A stretch of DNA of 64,000 bases from Microthyrium microscopicum (lineage: Eukaryota > Ascomycota > Dothideomycetes > Microthyriales > Microthyriaceae). Location: NCBI GenBank assembly GCA_010405405.1, contig MU004230.1:2005744-2069743 (forward strand). The letters run 5' to 3'. Positions 1-13,300 of this stretch are shown one piece after another; the first letter of the stretch is position 1; the number at the start of each line of letters is the position of its first letter. The notes under the pieces are model-generated. The model was given only the letters and a program-made list of their open reading frames with translations. It did not search any database and was not told the DNA's origin. Position numbers and translations under genes: made by a program.

Positions 1-3000
1 TATAAGTCAAACCTAAGTAAACGTTAGTAAGTATAGTAATTAATATGACTTAGTAAAAAGAAGTTATAAAGTAGGATATAAAAAACTAGTATATAATAAT
101 AAAAAAAGTAAATAATAAGCTTAAGGGTAAGTAATATATAATATTTTTATAAACACGCTAGAAACAAAACCTAAATTAATAACTAAATTAATTAAAAGCT
201 ATACTAAACTAAGAATCTAAATACTAAGGAGTTATTAGTTAAGTATTAATATAATTCTATAAAAAAATTAGTTATGTTTCTATCTAATAATATTAACTAC
301 TTACTAAGAAATATAATAATAGTAGTTAAGCTCTAACTCTAATTCTAAAAAGACTTTTATAGCCTACTAATCTATAGAAGAGTTATAGTCTTGTTTAAGA
401 TAGATATAATATTAATTAATAGGAAATAACTTAAGAAGAGTTAATAAAGTTAATTATTAAGCCACTAGGTACTTAAAAATATAGATAGTAAGTCTTTTAA
501 TATCTAGACTATATCTTTCTAAGACTTTTTAATTAAGAGTAACTCTATTTTTTTCCTTATATATAATATAGTTATCTATATCCTTATTATTAAATTTATA
601 ATAGCACTCTAATAACCTCTTGCTATTATATTTATAAAAAGAGTAGCCTTTATTAAAGTTAACCTCCTAAACTAATTACTTATTCTCTCCTTATTCTTTC
701 TTAATCTTTACTCTATTTATCTCTTTTAAAGCTCTTAAAGATATATTAATTTTTTTAGCATTATTTAAAATATAAATAAGCTAATAGTACTCTTTTTATT
801 TAGTACTATCTATCTAAATAAAGCTTACCTTAGCCTTACTTATATTTTTAAGAATTCTTCTTACTTGCTTATATAATCTTTATAATCTACTTTAAAAACG
901 TATTAATAATATTAATACGCCCTTACCTTCTAAAAGATTTAAGTTACTAAACTTAACTAATAAGCCTATCGTATTACTATTGCGATCTATATATATCTTT
1001 ATTTCTTCTACTTTTAAACGTACCCTAAAAATATTTAACTTCTCTTTACTATCTATATAGCGCTAAAGGTCTTTATAGAAGAGCTCTAAGTAAAATTCTT
1101 TAATTTAATATTATATTATATTAATTTATATCTAGTTATTAGTATTAAGGACTTAATTAAATCTATAACCCTTAAAGTAAATATTATTAAGATAATATAT
1201 AGGACGAAATAAAGCTTATAATTCCTTAGCTACCCCCTAGTAAACTAAGAAAGTAGCTAGAAATGTATAAGCTTTATTTATTTTAAGGACTTTTTAGCTA
1301 AATCTTTCTATATTAGAATATCTTATAAAGTAGCAACTTTAACTATAGAGTAAGATCTAAAGAAAGTTATACCTATATTAACTTATAATTTTAATCTACT
1401 CTTTGTCCTAGATGATATACTACTAAAAGATATACTATATTAAAAGAAAGTTAAATATAACTTATATATACTTCCCTTAGTATTTTTAAGTCTTTATCTT
1501 TTAATATTAGACCCTAACTACTCCTTAGGTAAATTAAGAAAATAATTAGGGTTTAATATAGCTCTAGAAGAGCTAATACCTACCTAAATTAGGATTTTTA
1601 TTAGTCTAATATTAAGTTAGTATTTTTTTTAATAGTAGAAGAAAGTAGATAAATTCTTACCTATTAGTTATCTTGTTACTAATATATATTTCTTCTACGT
1701 AAAGTACTGCCTTAATTAATAATATAGTAGGTAGAGATCTAGTACTTTATTAGTATATATATAATAAAGTCCTTAGTAGAGATATACTATTATGTTAGAT
1801 ATAACTATCTTTCTAAAAAGAAGCACTATTAGCTATACTCTAATTAATATCTATAATATATATCTAAGTTTATAATTAGCTTTAACTTATTAATATAATA
1901 CTATCCCTATAGATAGAAGACTTCCTAAAAAAATAAAAGAACTAAATATATAATAAGTATCTAAGGTAAGTAAAGTAGTATACTTACTTTACTATCTTAG
2001 GCGTAATAATAATAAGTAAAAGTAAATGTATTAAAAAATAACTATTAAAATAAATAAAAATACTAAAGGTAATCTCTACTATCTTAAAGCAGATTAGTAG
2101 ATAATAGAATAAATTTAGGACTTACTTAAAGCGTATATTATAAGCTTAAATTTAGCGAAGGATAGCTTATAATATACTTTTTATATTTTTATTTTTATTA
2201 GTTATAATATATAAAATATAAGCTTACTATTTTATACCCCTAGATATTCTAAATAAATCCTTAGTTTATTCTTAAAGCTATTAATTATTACTAGGTAATG
2301 AGGTAGATAGATACATAAGCCCTATAAGTTAAAAGTTTAACTACTTAGATTTTATAACATTCCTTTATAAATAAGCGTAACGACTAATTAGTAACTACTA
2401 TAGCTAGTAATATATTTTTAAATATTAGCTAACTCTAAGCTACTCTTTTACTATTTAATTATCTAGTATTTAGATATATACTATAGTTACTACTTCTACC
2501 TACTAGGGACTAGCACTTTTTAACTTAAGAAGAACGCTACTTAAATAAAGATATTTAGAAATAGTTAATTAGCTTGCCTCTATATATTAATAAACTAATA
2601 ATAATATTTATTAATATCTATTTACGTTATCTAGTATATATTAATAGAAAGTATATCTCTACCTTTCTTATAATATACTACTAATTATATACTAAGTAAT
2701 AAAGTTTCTCTATTTTTTTAGAGGCTTCTATATCTATATTCTTTTAATAATAATATTTACTACTTTAGATTAATAATATATACTAAGATTTTTATCTAAG
2801 GAAAAATTAGGTATATTTAAAGTATAACTATTAGTTAATAAATAATATAGTTAAATTACCTTAATAAGGCTACCTAGAGTCCTTACCTAATAAACTTAAC
2901 CTTCTTAGAAAAGATATATACTTTATATTAAAGTAAAGAGTATAACCTTTATTATACGTTAGGGCTAATATATTAGATATACTTATTAATACTAGATTAA

Positions 3001-4323
3001 GGTAGAATTACTTTTTATAAATAGAAATACTCTTAGTAAAATTAAGAGCCTATAGTTTATATAGGTTAATAATCCTATAACTTACTTATACTATTTATAT
3101 TATTCCTAATATAGTACTTATGCTTCCTAAGGATATAGAGTACTATATAGAATTATCTCTATATATAATAATAATAAAGCTATAATAATATTAAAAAGTC
3201 TTTATATAGCCTAGTTTAAATGAAAATTATAGTAGAAAATTATAATAGTTAGCTTTAGTTTTTAGGCTTTACCTTCCTCTTAATTGCTAACTTACTAGTA
3301 TTTAGTTTAGATAGTATTTAAATAATATACTAGTTTTTAACTAACTTTCCTCTATATTATAAAATATAAGCTTCTTTAATATATAGAATAACCTAATTAC
3401 TATACCCTAGACTAGAGTATAACTACTACGTAAGCATAATAGGTTATATAGAACTATAACCTTAGGAAAGTATTATTAGTAAAATAAGTAAAGGAAGAAT
3501 AAGATTAGACTTAAAAAGTATACTAGAATTATTCTATTATAACTAGTAAGCCTATCTATAAAATAAAATTTCTAAATAAAGAAGTAATTAGTTATTATTA
3601 ATAAGCCTATTATAGATAGTAGTCTATAGTAGGCTATAACTAATAAAGGGTAGTAATATTATTTATATTCTATATATAATATCTCTAAGTAGTAAGTAGT
3701 TATAGTATTTAGTATAACTAAAATACTAATTAATTAATAGTTAAAAACTACTTATATTATTATAAATTAACCTAGCGCGATATAATATATTAATATAGAA
3801 CGTATTAATATTAAAAATGTTAAGACTTTTTTTTAAAAGAAAAAAATTAATATAAAAAATACCTTACTATTTTAATCTTTTCTAGAAAGCATATTAGAAA
3901 AGAGCAACTAATAAAGTATAATAAGACATTTCTAATAATAAATACTAAAGCATAAATAGTTATAAAGATTATTATAATATTATTACTTTAAAAGGGTCTT
4001 AATATTAATTAAGATCTATTAAGATGCTCTTATAGTAATTTTACTAAGTATTAGTATAAATATACTACTTAATAAGCTTTATTATAGAAAGCTCTGCTTA
4101 CTTAAGTAATACGTAGTATTAAATACTACTACTTAGTAATAGAAAGGCTTTATAGCTATCCTAGCTAGTTAATACTTATATATTTAGAAAACTAGACTAA
4201 GTTATAAAGATAGGTTAGACTAGTAATCTCTACTAGTTTTAGCTACCTTAAAGCTAAGTAATTATTAAATAGTACTTTAAAAAGTAACTATAAGTTATTC
4301 TTTTTATTTTACTAAAATAAATA

Positions 4324-4410
4324 TATATAATAAGTAAAATAATATCTTAATTCTTTAATAATATCTCAATTCCTTATATAATAAGTAAAATAATATCTTA
4401 ATCCTTTATG
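4324..4410. repeat. 51-bp imperfect direct repeat in AT-rich block
   Basis: The string ATAAGTAAAATAATATCTTA appears at 4,330 and at 4,381, with matching flanks for roughly 30 bp. It looks like a short tandem duplication inside the degraded repeat. No function is suggested. Confidence 0.6.
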
Positions 4411-5938
4411 TAAGATATTTCTTTATAAAGAGTAGATACCTTAATATATTTTAATAAGTTGTCTATAGAGTACGCGCTATAAATAAAATACTAAGCATTT
4501 TATTATGAGGTATCTTACTATATATATTCTCTTAAGTAGTCTCTAAGGAGGAATAGTATAGTAAGCTTTATAATTAATTTTATATATATAAAAGTATACT
4601 ATACTAAAGAGTATAGGATTAAGAGTAAAGAAAGCCTTTTAGCTAAGAAAGCTTACTCTATAGTAATAGGATATTATTCCTAAAGTAATACTTACTACTA
4701 GATTATTATAGTAAGACTATATAGGTATAAAACTACTATATAGTATAAGCTTAATATTATTATAGATTCTATGTGATTTTTAATATTATATATTAGAATT
4801 TACTAAGATTTTACCTCTTTTTTTCTATAAAAGAGCTAAAAATCTATTATTACTTTACTTACTTAGCTCTTAATATAGCTATAAAGAAACTTAGTAAGAC
4901 TTAGGTACGTATACTACTTGCTATATAAACTAGCTTAGCGCTACTTAGATATAATAGCTAAATTAGAGTTATAGTCTCTTTCTTACTTAATACTAAAAAA
5001 TTTTACTTTATTAAACCTTCTCTACTATAATTTTATTACTTAATTATATTAGTTATACTTAATTTAATAAAGGAATATAAACTTATATACAATTTAGCTC
5101 TATAAGATTATTATATAGTAGTACTAACTATCTTAGTACTAATCTTACGCTATTTCCTTACTTTTTTTACGTTCTTATAAGCATAGTATTCTATAATAGT
5201 AGGCTAGCCCCTTAAATATTTAAATATAGATACGTTTTATAAGATAATTAGTATTTATAAAGAATACTTACGCCTCTAGCGTTAGTAGTTCTACTAATTA
5301 GTAAGCTAAATAGTATATATAATAGTTTAGTACGTAAGCTAAGAAATATAGGCCTACTAAAACGTAACTTTACTTTATATAATATAAATAGAGAAGTCTA
5401 AAATACTCTATATTAATGTCTTAAAGCTTACGTAATTATATTAAAAGCTAGAAATTACTTTTAGGAATGTAAATTAGTAGTAAAGGAGTATTAAAAGATA
5501 TCGTAACTAAAAGGATAAAAGTTTTTAGTAACTTAGACTTACTAAAAGTTAGTAAAGTGATTATAAGTAAAAAGGATAATGCGCTAGAATAATATTATTT
5601 AATAAGGAATTATGCCCTTCTTGCTATTAAGATATAATACTTAACCTAAAGGGATAATATATAAAGGAATAACTTAAGAACCTATAAAAGGGATAATATC
5701 CTAAAAGGAATATTATAGCTAAGGCTTACTTATAAGCTAATTTAGTAAGGAACTACTACTACTAAGCTTTACTAAACTTTACTATAGTTATAAATCTATA
5801 ACCTTACTTTTATCCTTTTAAGAAAGGAGCCCTATAGTGCTAGCCCTAATTAAAATCCTTATATAGAGTTATTTTATTTATTAAAACTATTTTAGGGAAG
5901 ATATTATAAGTATAGTCCTCCTAAAGAATATTCTCTTA

Positions 5939-6215
5939 CTAAATTTAGTAAGCTTTTCTACGAACTAATATCTTTGCTTATAATATATCCTTATAACTAT
6001 ACTAAAATCTACCTATAGCTTATAGCTTTTAACTTATAAGAATATCTTCTAGAGGCGCTTTTTCCTAAATTTAGTAAGCTTTTTTATAAATTAACATCTT
6101 TACTTATAATATACTCTTATAACTATACTAAAATCTACCTATAGCTTATAGCCTTTAACCTATAAGAATATCTTCTAGAGGCGCTTCTTCCTAAATTTAG
6201 TAAGCCTCTAACTAA
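5939..6215. repeat. 126-bp tandem repeat, two copies plus a partial third
   Basis: Inside the AT-rich block the unit beginning CTAAATTTAGTAAG occurs at 5,939, again at 6,065 and again at 6,191, exactly 126 bp apart each time. The first two copies match along their whole length with scattered base differences; the third stops after about 20 bp. The period is a multiple of three, which would fit a former coding repeat, but no function can be read from it. It sits at the right edge of the RIP block, only about 200 bp from the zinc-cluster gene. Confidence 0.85.
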
Positions 6216-6406
6216 TATCTATATTAGTTATTACTAATTACCTTAATTTAGGTATTAAAAAATACATAATTTTTAAATATCTCTTTTAGAATTTATCTAA
6301 AGCACTAAAATAGGGAAATAGGTATAGGAATATTGCATTTATAAAATGTAGATATTTGGACCTTTTGGTTTTGGTGAAGTAGCCAGGGTGGCCATTATGA
6401 GCCGTC

Positions 6407-8236
6407 ATAGTTCGAAAGAGCAACGGTTGCTTGACCTGCCGAAAAAGCAAGATCAAGGTCAGTCCCAGGCTCCCAGCGCCCACATTTCTGAGCACAACCA
6501 CGTCAACCTGTAGGCAAAATAACCTAGCCCTATCGTATCCTTCCAATTATCCAAACTGTGATGATCGCCTTTCTGCATTATTGAATGGCAGGCAACGGAG
6601 TAGAGAGGACCAAGCACGGCCGTCATTTCGTTGACGACCTGTCCTGCTCAACCACAGGAAAAGAGCCAGGGATCCAGGCTAACAAATGATAGTGCGACGA
6701 GACAATTCCTACATGTACGAGATGCGAAAGACGCGGAACTCAATGTCGCTACCCGGAGAAGTTCTCGTTCGTCAAGAGCAACGAAAGCTCTCGATCCATT
6801 TCGACCAAGGACAGCCATGATGTTACGATACCTGTCAAAACAGGCGAATATACCTTCACCACTGAGAGATTCACTGAAAGTGGAGCACTGATTCAAAAGT
6901 GGCATCGCTCCAGAATTAGCTGCCAGCCAGCCCTTGCGCAGGTTGAAAGGCAATCAATCGAGCTGATAAGGTGCCTGGATCAAGGTCGCATAGGAGCTCG
7001 AATGAACTGGTTTGGCGAGTGGGTGTCCCTAGTACCACAGCGGATAGGAACATCGGATGCACTGGATCAAGCTGTGAAGGTTATGGCTTTGGCTTATCAA
7101 GCAATTATACGCAATGATTGCCCTTCAACTTGGATCGATCCACGCGCTTATGCTCGTGCTTTGAAAAGCTTACGACGAGCTCTCACAGATGAGACCGATT
7201 GCTGGTCTTGCGAGACCTTGACGGCCGTCACTATACTATATTATCTCGAAGTAAGTGCAGATTCCATGTGGGAGGTCTAGACCAGTTTCTGACTCGAAAT
7301 GTGCAGGCCATCTTGGGCAACCCAAATGAATTCAACGCGGTCCAGCATGCCGGAGGCATTGTCCGCCTACTTGAAGTTCGAGGCCCACCACCCAATCCTT
7401 CGAGATTCGAAACATCAATCACTGCCCATTTACGTGGTCCTGTGGTAATGAAGACACTCGCTTTGATCCCAGTGTCTTAAGCTAACAACGAGAAGGTTAT
7501 GAAGGCAATACAGTTTGGTGTGCCTTGCTTCTTCACATCTCCAAAATGGAGCTCGATTCTAGAGGCTGAGGAGGCGTCCGCGGCAACTCCTCCTTGGGCC
7601 CAAAGGCTAATACAGCAGTTCTTGTGGTGGAACGAGCTGATTGTGGAAGTTCGTGGGTATCTCAATGGTCAGCTTTCGATAACAAAAATTGGAGATCTCC
7701 AGAACAGACTTTCAGCCACAAAAATGATCTTGGATTCAATCAACGAGGACATTGAAGAAGAGCTTGCCAACGAGGAGCATATCAAGTCAGTGATTAATGC
7801 CAAAGCCGATTCAGCGTTTGAAAAAGCATTTAGTCCAAAGAGTTATGCCTTTTCAAGTCTGAGCATGATACATGCTGGCTTCTCATTTGCGATCGACAGA
7901 ATGCTATTTCTAACAAACCGAAGCAATGTAACACCATGCTTCCCAGGCGTCGATAGACCATGGACTATTCAAAAGCCGCAGATTTTCGCTAGAATGTGGC
8001 AGACCCACCAATACGCATTAAAATTACGACCTGTCGGAGCATCGTTTATGCATCTACCACTTATGCTAGCATTCATGCATGCGGAATCTGACGAAACCAA
8101 AGCTCTTATTCTCGATGCCATAAACCAAATTAACGAACATCGGCTGGAACAGGGACAACGATTTGTAGCTGCCTCGGTGGCATACATAGCAAAGTTATAT
8201 ACAGGCGAAGTGCCGCCAATACCAGCCGCGTCATGA
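6407..8236 (+). CDS. Zn2Cys6 transcription factor (start codon not found)
   Basis: Four exons can be read: up to 6457, 6693-7250, 7307-7444 and 7496-8236, about 495 residues. The first junction joins GCLTCRKSKIK to CDETIPTCTRCERRGTQC, giving a perfect C-x2-C-x6-C-x6-C-x2-C-x6-C zinc cluster; an intron at this spot is common in the family. The rest resembles the fungal regulatory region that follows such clusters, including the conserved patches around AGGIVRLLEVRGP and HLRGPVV, and shows no internal stop. It is therefore a nuclear DNA-binding regulator with unknown targets. The 235-nt first intron is much longer than the 51-56 nt ones downstream. Upstream of the cluster the frame meets TGA at 6398-6400 with no ATG between; an ATA codon at 6407-6409 sits where relatives typically begin. 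A separate 5' exon or loss of the start are both possible. Confidence 0.8.
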
Positions 8237-8830
8237 TTTATGCTTATACCAGACTCAAAGCAAATAGTGGTCTCCAAGGCCCGGCACAATTATTGTTCAA
8301 AATTTCGATGGCTAGATTAGAATCCAGATAGAATGCAGAACTAGAGTAACGTCGTATCCTTGAGCGCCAGAAATCCAACTCTTAAAAGTTTGACGTCACG
8401 CTGTATTTGAGGTAATTGTTCAAAGTCGGCATCTTCAGCCTTGTAAATCGTTATGCAGCTGGGTTGCGACTCCGTGGAGGCAACTCGAGCGCAAGTTTAA
8501 ACTTATCTCAAAATTTCCTCTTTCGGAATCATCCTGCGACACTGCATAAGATCGGCACCTGTCACTTAGTGGCGATTTCTACTGCTTTCTGAGCCACAAA
8601 TGTCATTCTTGACTTGGTAGTCGTAGAGGAATATTTCATAGGCCTATTCTGGTCCAAAAATAGCCGAAAACAAGATATAAGACTCGAGCCTGCAGACCTT
8701 TTGTGCTGAAATGCAACACAGCACCTTTGCATCCGACTTCCAATACCCTCACCAGCACCTCGGGTTTAACGCAACATCAAAACAATTTCTCTTGCGAATC
8801 CTTCCGATTCATTAATTACTAAACCTCAAC
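8237..8830. other. Intergenic, 3' flank of regulator gene
   Basis: No coding sequence recognised. The last 100 bp, rich in C and A, probably form the 5' untranslated leader of the small gene at 8,831. Confidence 0.5.
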
Positions 8831-9133
8831 ATGTGCCTCTCTTTACGCACCCGTCCCCAAGACATGACAAATCAAGGACCTCTCAAGGAGCAAGGCCCCC
8901 ATCCCGTCAACGTTCCAGTCTATCACCAACCTGTGAGAAGCAGAATCATGGGGCCTAAACTAGAGCGCCTTTATCGGGACGATGTAGCTCAATATGGCGT
9001 GGAAACTGCAGAAGATATGCATCGCCAGAGACTAAGACGTCTGAAAATGTAAGTGACCGACATTGCAAACATTTATCTGGGGAGAAATCGCTAACTGCGT
9101 TGCAGAGGCGCCATGGCTAGTGCTTGCGCTTGA
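8831..9133 (+). CDS. Small hypothetical protein, two exons
   Basis: An ATG in good context (CTCAACATG) opens exon 8831-9048. A textbook intron follows at 9049-9105 (GTAAGT, CTAAC, TTGCAG), and a short second exon ends at TGA 9131-9133. The product is 81 residues, basic towards its end (MHRQRLRRLK), with no signal peptide or membrane segment. A second ATG at 8864 could be the start instead. I do not recognise the family. The near-consensus intron in frame with a plausible start is the main argument that this is a real gene; without homology it stays a prediction. Confidence 0.45.
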
Positions 9134-10360
9134 AGATGTTCTTGCTTGTCTGAGTAATCTTGTGATAGTAGTTGGTTGGAGTAGTCTCCTGATAATGGTT
9201 GGTTTGCGGTTTTGCTGTCCTGTCGCCATCTTCCAGTTCATGTTAGACGATTACCTTAGAACAAATCTGAACAATTACTTCAAGTATACCCAAGAACAAT
9301 AGCGGTTCGCCTTGTAAGGTGCCCCCCAAATCAACTATTGCCATATCTGGATTGTTGAGTGGCAATTGCTCGATCCGCTTCGCAGTGTCTGCATAGGGTA
9401 AATCCTCCTGATGGTCGCTTACTTTCCCAAGTTCCACCAAACGGAAATTTGAACTTCAATGTGCCTGGTAGTCCGTATTTTGATAGAATCACACTTTGAA
9501 GTCCCTAGGACATGTGAACAGTTGGTAGAGCATATACAAGTTCTTCAACTTCAAGCCTGAATCTCTCCTGTCCTCCAGATCGAAGCATATGAGTTCTCTG
9601 ATGTATTGAATAATAGCATGTTTGAGATCTCTTGTATGATCTGAACAACAAGAGGTAGGCAATACCGTATTCCCATTCTCAGTTTTTAGCTTAGCAATGC
9701 TTCATAAGTTCATATGGGAGTTGGTGACCAGGTTACCGTATGTTGTGCTGTGCGCGATAGCTCCCGAGGCCACGGCCCGCAGGTTTGCGAGCAACAATAT
9801 CGTTTCTATATTGTGCGTGTTGGCAGCCGTCTGCTGGTTATAAAGATATCAGAGCGTTCCATGCTCTTGCGCGTGCTCGTTGGCTTTGTATCAAGTAGTT
9901 GTAGTCTGTAGAGATGTCCATAGCGTTCAAATGTTTACCTTCAGTTCCTGTCGACCACCAGTACCAGGGGGTCCAACGTAGATCCTCCGATCTAACTGTA
10001 TCCAATCATCTAACAACCAAATCTAAGCCAAGCAAGTCCAACCTTATAGCGCACGGTCTCGGCTTTGAAGCGATTATTTTCCTGCCACGCCTGCTCTAAC
10101 GCGCGCTACCTTTTTGGGTCTGCCAAGTCTCCTTGTGTCTTATTCTCGACACCAACGCCCTCCACCTTCACGTCAACCTTTTACCCACTCCTTATCAACA
10201 TTCAATTGTCTGTCCACAATCACACTTGACAATCATCCTCCATCATCTAAACCTATCACTCATCAACTCCAAGCTTATTATAGGCCTCGTTTGAGCTTCT
10301 TTATCCTTGCCTGTCCCGTTTTATATCCACGACACGACCTTTCGCAAGCAGGCTACCATT
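9134..10360. other. Intergenic region upstream of ISWI gene
   Basis: No supported gene. The final 250 bp (10,110-10,360) are pyrimidine-rich with many CACC and TCC runs, as expected for a fungal promoter and leader feeding the ISWI start at 10,361. Confidence 0.5.
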
Positions 10361-13300
10361 ATGGCGCCTGCTCGCGCGTCCAACAGCGGCTCTGAGGCTT
10401 CCTCATCCGCTGACGTGTCTATGACCGACGCGCTTCCTGGCGCGTCGCGTAATAATGGCACATATCTTACTGTAGTAAGTTTCCAGCCTTGGCGCGTCGC
10501 ATTGAACTTTAAGAAGAAAATCAGTCTTCTATCTGTTATGTAACGCCTGCTAACTAGCTATTGCTACAGGATGCACAAGAAACTCCAGATTACACGGTAT
10601 GTACCCTTATAAGTGGCGGTTTTCAGGCTGAAATGCTGACTTGGACAGGACTCGGACACCAACCCAAACACCACAGCTAGCAGCGTTGCTGGTGATCGCC
10701 CGGATGGCCGCAAACGACGATCTGAAGCGCATCAACTTCGAAAGAACATGTTTGGCAAGAAGTTGAACCAACTCGATCAATCCAAGGTAGATCATGACTC
10801 TCCTTAGCAACATTGAAACGCGATGCTTACACAAACTTAGGAAGCCGATTCCATAAGACGATTTCGCTATCTGCTTGGACTAACCGATCTGTTCCGCCAT
10901 TTCATCGAGACCAATCCAAATCCTAGAATTCGCGAGATTGTGGAGGAGATCGATCGCCAAGATCACGAAGAGGAAGAAAAGGCAAAACGAAGCCATGCGC
11001 GTAAAGGCGGAGCCAATGTCGAGCGCCGTCGTCGTACTGAGCAAGAAGAGGATGCCGAACTCATTAGAGATGAGAAGCGGGGTCAAAATGCCACAACCTC
11101 TTTTAGAGAGTCACCAGGCTGGATTCATGGTGGAAAGATGCGAGACTATCAAGTCGCGGGCCTGAACTGGCTTGTGTCTCTTCACGAGAATGGTATTTCT
11201 GGTATCTTGGCCGACGAAATGGGTCTTGGAAAAACTCTGCAGACGATCTCTTTCCTCGGCTATTTGCGCTACAACTGCGGTATTAATGGTCCACATCTGA
11301 TTGGTGTACCAAAGTCAACGTTGGACAACTGGAAGCGCGAATGCAACAAATGGATTCCCGACATTGACGTTCTGGTTCTCACCGGTGCCAAGGAGGAGCG
11401 TCACAAGCTCATTCAAGATCGCCTGGTCGATGAGAAGTTTGATGTTTGTATCACAAGCTACGAAATGATTCTACGCGAAAAATCGGCCTTGAACAAGCAT
11501 GCTTGGGAGTACATTATCATTGATGAAGCTCATCGTATCAAGAACGAGGAGTCATCTTTGGCTCAAATCATCCGCGGATTCAATTCTCGCAACCGCCTCT
11601 TGATCACAGGTACACCGCTACAGAACAACCTTCACGAGTTGTGGGCATTGCTCAACTTTTTGCTCCCAGATGTGTTTGGTGATTCTGAAGCGTTCGACTC
11701 ATGGTTCAAGGGCCGCAATGAGGAGGAGGATACCATTGTACAACAACTTCATCGAGTATTGCGTCCGTTTTTACTTCGGCGTGTCAAGATCGATGTCGAG
11801 AAGGCTCTGCTACCAAAGCAAGAAACCAATCTCTACGTTCCTATGTCTGAGATGCAGCGCAAATGGTATCGTAAGATCCTGGAAAAGGACATCGACGCTG
11901 TCAATGGCGCTGGTGGAAAGAAAGAATCAAAAACACGACTTCTCAACATTGTCATGCAACTTCGCAAATGCTGCAACCATCCATATCTTTTCGAGGGAGC
12001 CGAGCCTGGTCCACCTTATACAACTGATGAGCATTTGGTCGACAATGCTAAGAAGATGGTGATTCTTGACAAACTTCTCACTCGTCTTCAGGGCGAAGGC
12101 AGCCGCGTTCTCATTTTCTCTCAGATGAGTCGTATGCTGGACATTCTTGAAGATTATTCAGTCATGCGCGGCTTTCAATATTGTCGTATTGATGGTTCTA
12201 CGGCTCACGAGGATCGTATCAACGCCATTGATGAATACAACGCACCAAACTCGAAAAAATTCCTGTTCCTCCTCACCACTCGCGCTGGTGGACTTGGTAT
12301 AAACCTGACCAGTGCCGATATTGTTGTCTTGTATGACAGTGATTGGAATCCACAGGCCGATCTCCAAGCTATGGATCGTGCTCATCGTATTGGTCAGACT
12401 AAGCAAGTCAAGGTTTACCGGTTCATCACTGAGCATGCCATTGAAGAAAAAGTCCTGGAACGTGCTGCTCAAAAGCTTCGTCTTGACCAACTGGTCATCC
12501 AACAAGGACGTGCCCAACAACAAGCAAAGCAAGCTGCATCTAAAGACGAATTGCTCAACATGATTCAGCATGGAGCAGCGGCTGTTTTCAACGAAGCTGA
12601 TGCCGAGAAGGACGATCAAGAGGGAGAAGACCAAGACACGATTGAGGCTCTTCTTGCCAAAGGACAAGAGCGAACAGCTCGACTAAATCAAAAGTACGAA
12701 ACCCTTGGTATCGACGACCTTCAAAACTTCAAATCGGAATCGGCATATGAATGGAATGGCGAGAAGTTCATTCCTTCGAAAAAGGAAGCCGTTTCACTTG
12801 CATGGATCTACCCACAAAAGCGCGAGCGGAAGAAGGAGACATATTCTATTGACAAGGCATATCGTACTATGCTCCATACCGGTGGTCGAACTGCAGATAC
12901 CCGTGTGAGAATTCCACGAGCACCGAAACAGCTGAATGTGCACGACTATCAATTCTTCGATCCTCGTCTTTCTGAAATATATGAGAAGGAAACCGCATTC
13001 TACCGCAAGGAGAATAACATCAAGGCGCCGCTAGAAGAGGGCACCGAGGAAGATTTGGACGAGCGCACTGCTACTCAAGAGTCTCAACAAGAAGAGATTG
13101 ACAACGCCGTTCCACTCACTGAAGAGGAGCAGGCAGAAAAGGAGCAGTTGGAGACTCAAGGCTTCGAATTATGGAACAAGCGTGACTTTCAACAGTTTGT
13201 CAACGGTAGCGCCAAATACGGCCGAGACAACTGGGAGGGCATTTCAAAAGAGGTCGACAGCAAAACTCCAGCCCAGATCAAAAAGTATGCCGCAACCTTC

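Larger units (their letters stand above)
1..6290. repeat. AT-rich RIP-degraded repeat block (fossil)
   Basis: About 6.3 kb of sequence made almost wholly of A and T, with frequent TA steps, very few CA or TG steps, but CG and CT steps still present. That dinucleotide bias is the known signature of repeat-induced point mutation, which turns CpA into TpA in duplicated DNA of Pezizomycotina. Stops are dense in all frames and no protein of any length is readable. The base composition switches to ordinary genic sequence between about 6,290 and 6,360, so the right edge is sharp; the left edge lies outside the window. The element or elements that were mutated cannot be named from what remains; no terminal repeats or family motif were recognised. 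It is inferred to be an old, dead, heterochromatic repeat. Confidence 0.85.

Noticed and set aside
1-6290. Assigning the AT-rich block to a named transposon family
   Set aside because: No protein motif, terminal repeat or target-site duplication survives that would allow a name.
12158-12667. 169-codon antisense frame inside the ISWI gene
   Set aside because: It is a shadow of the helicase coding frame, whose reading is certain.
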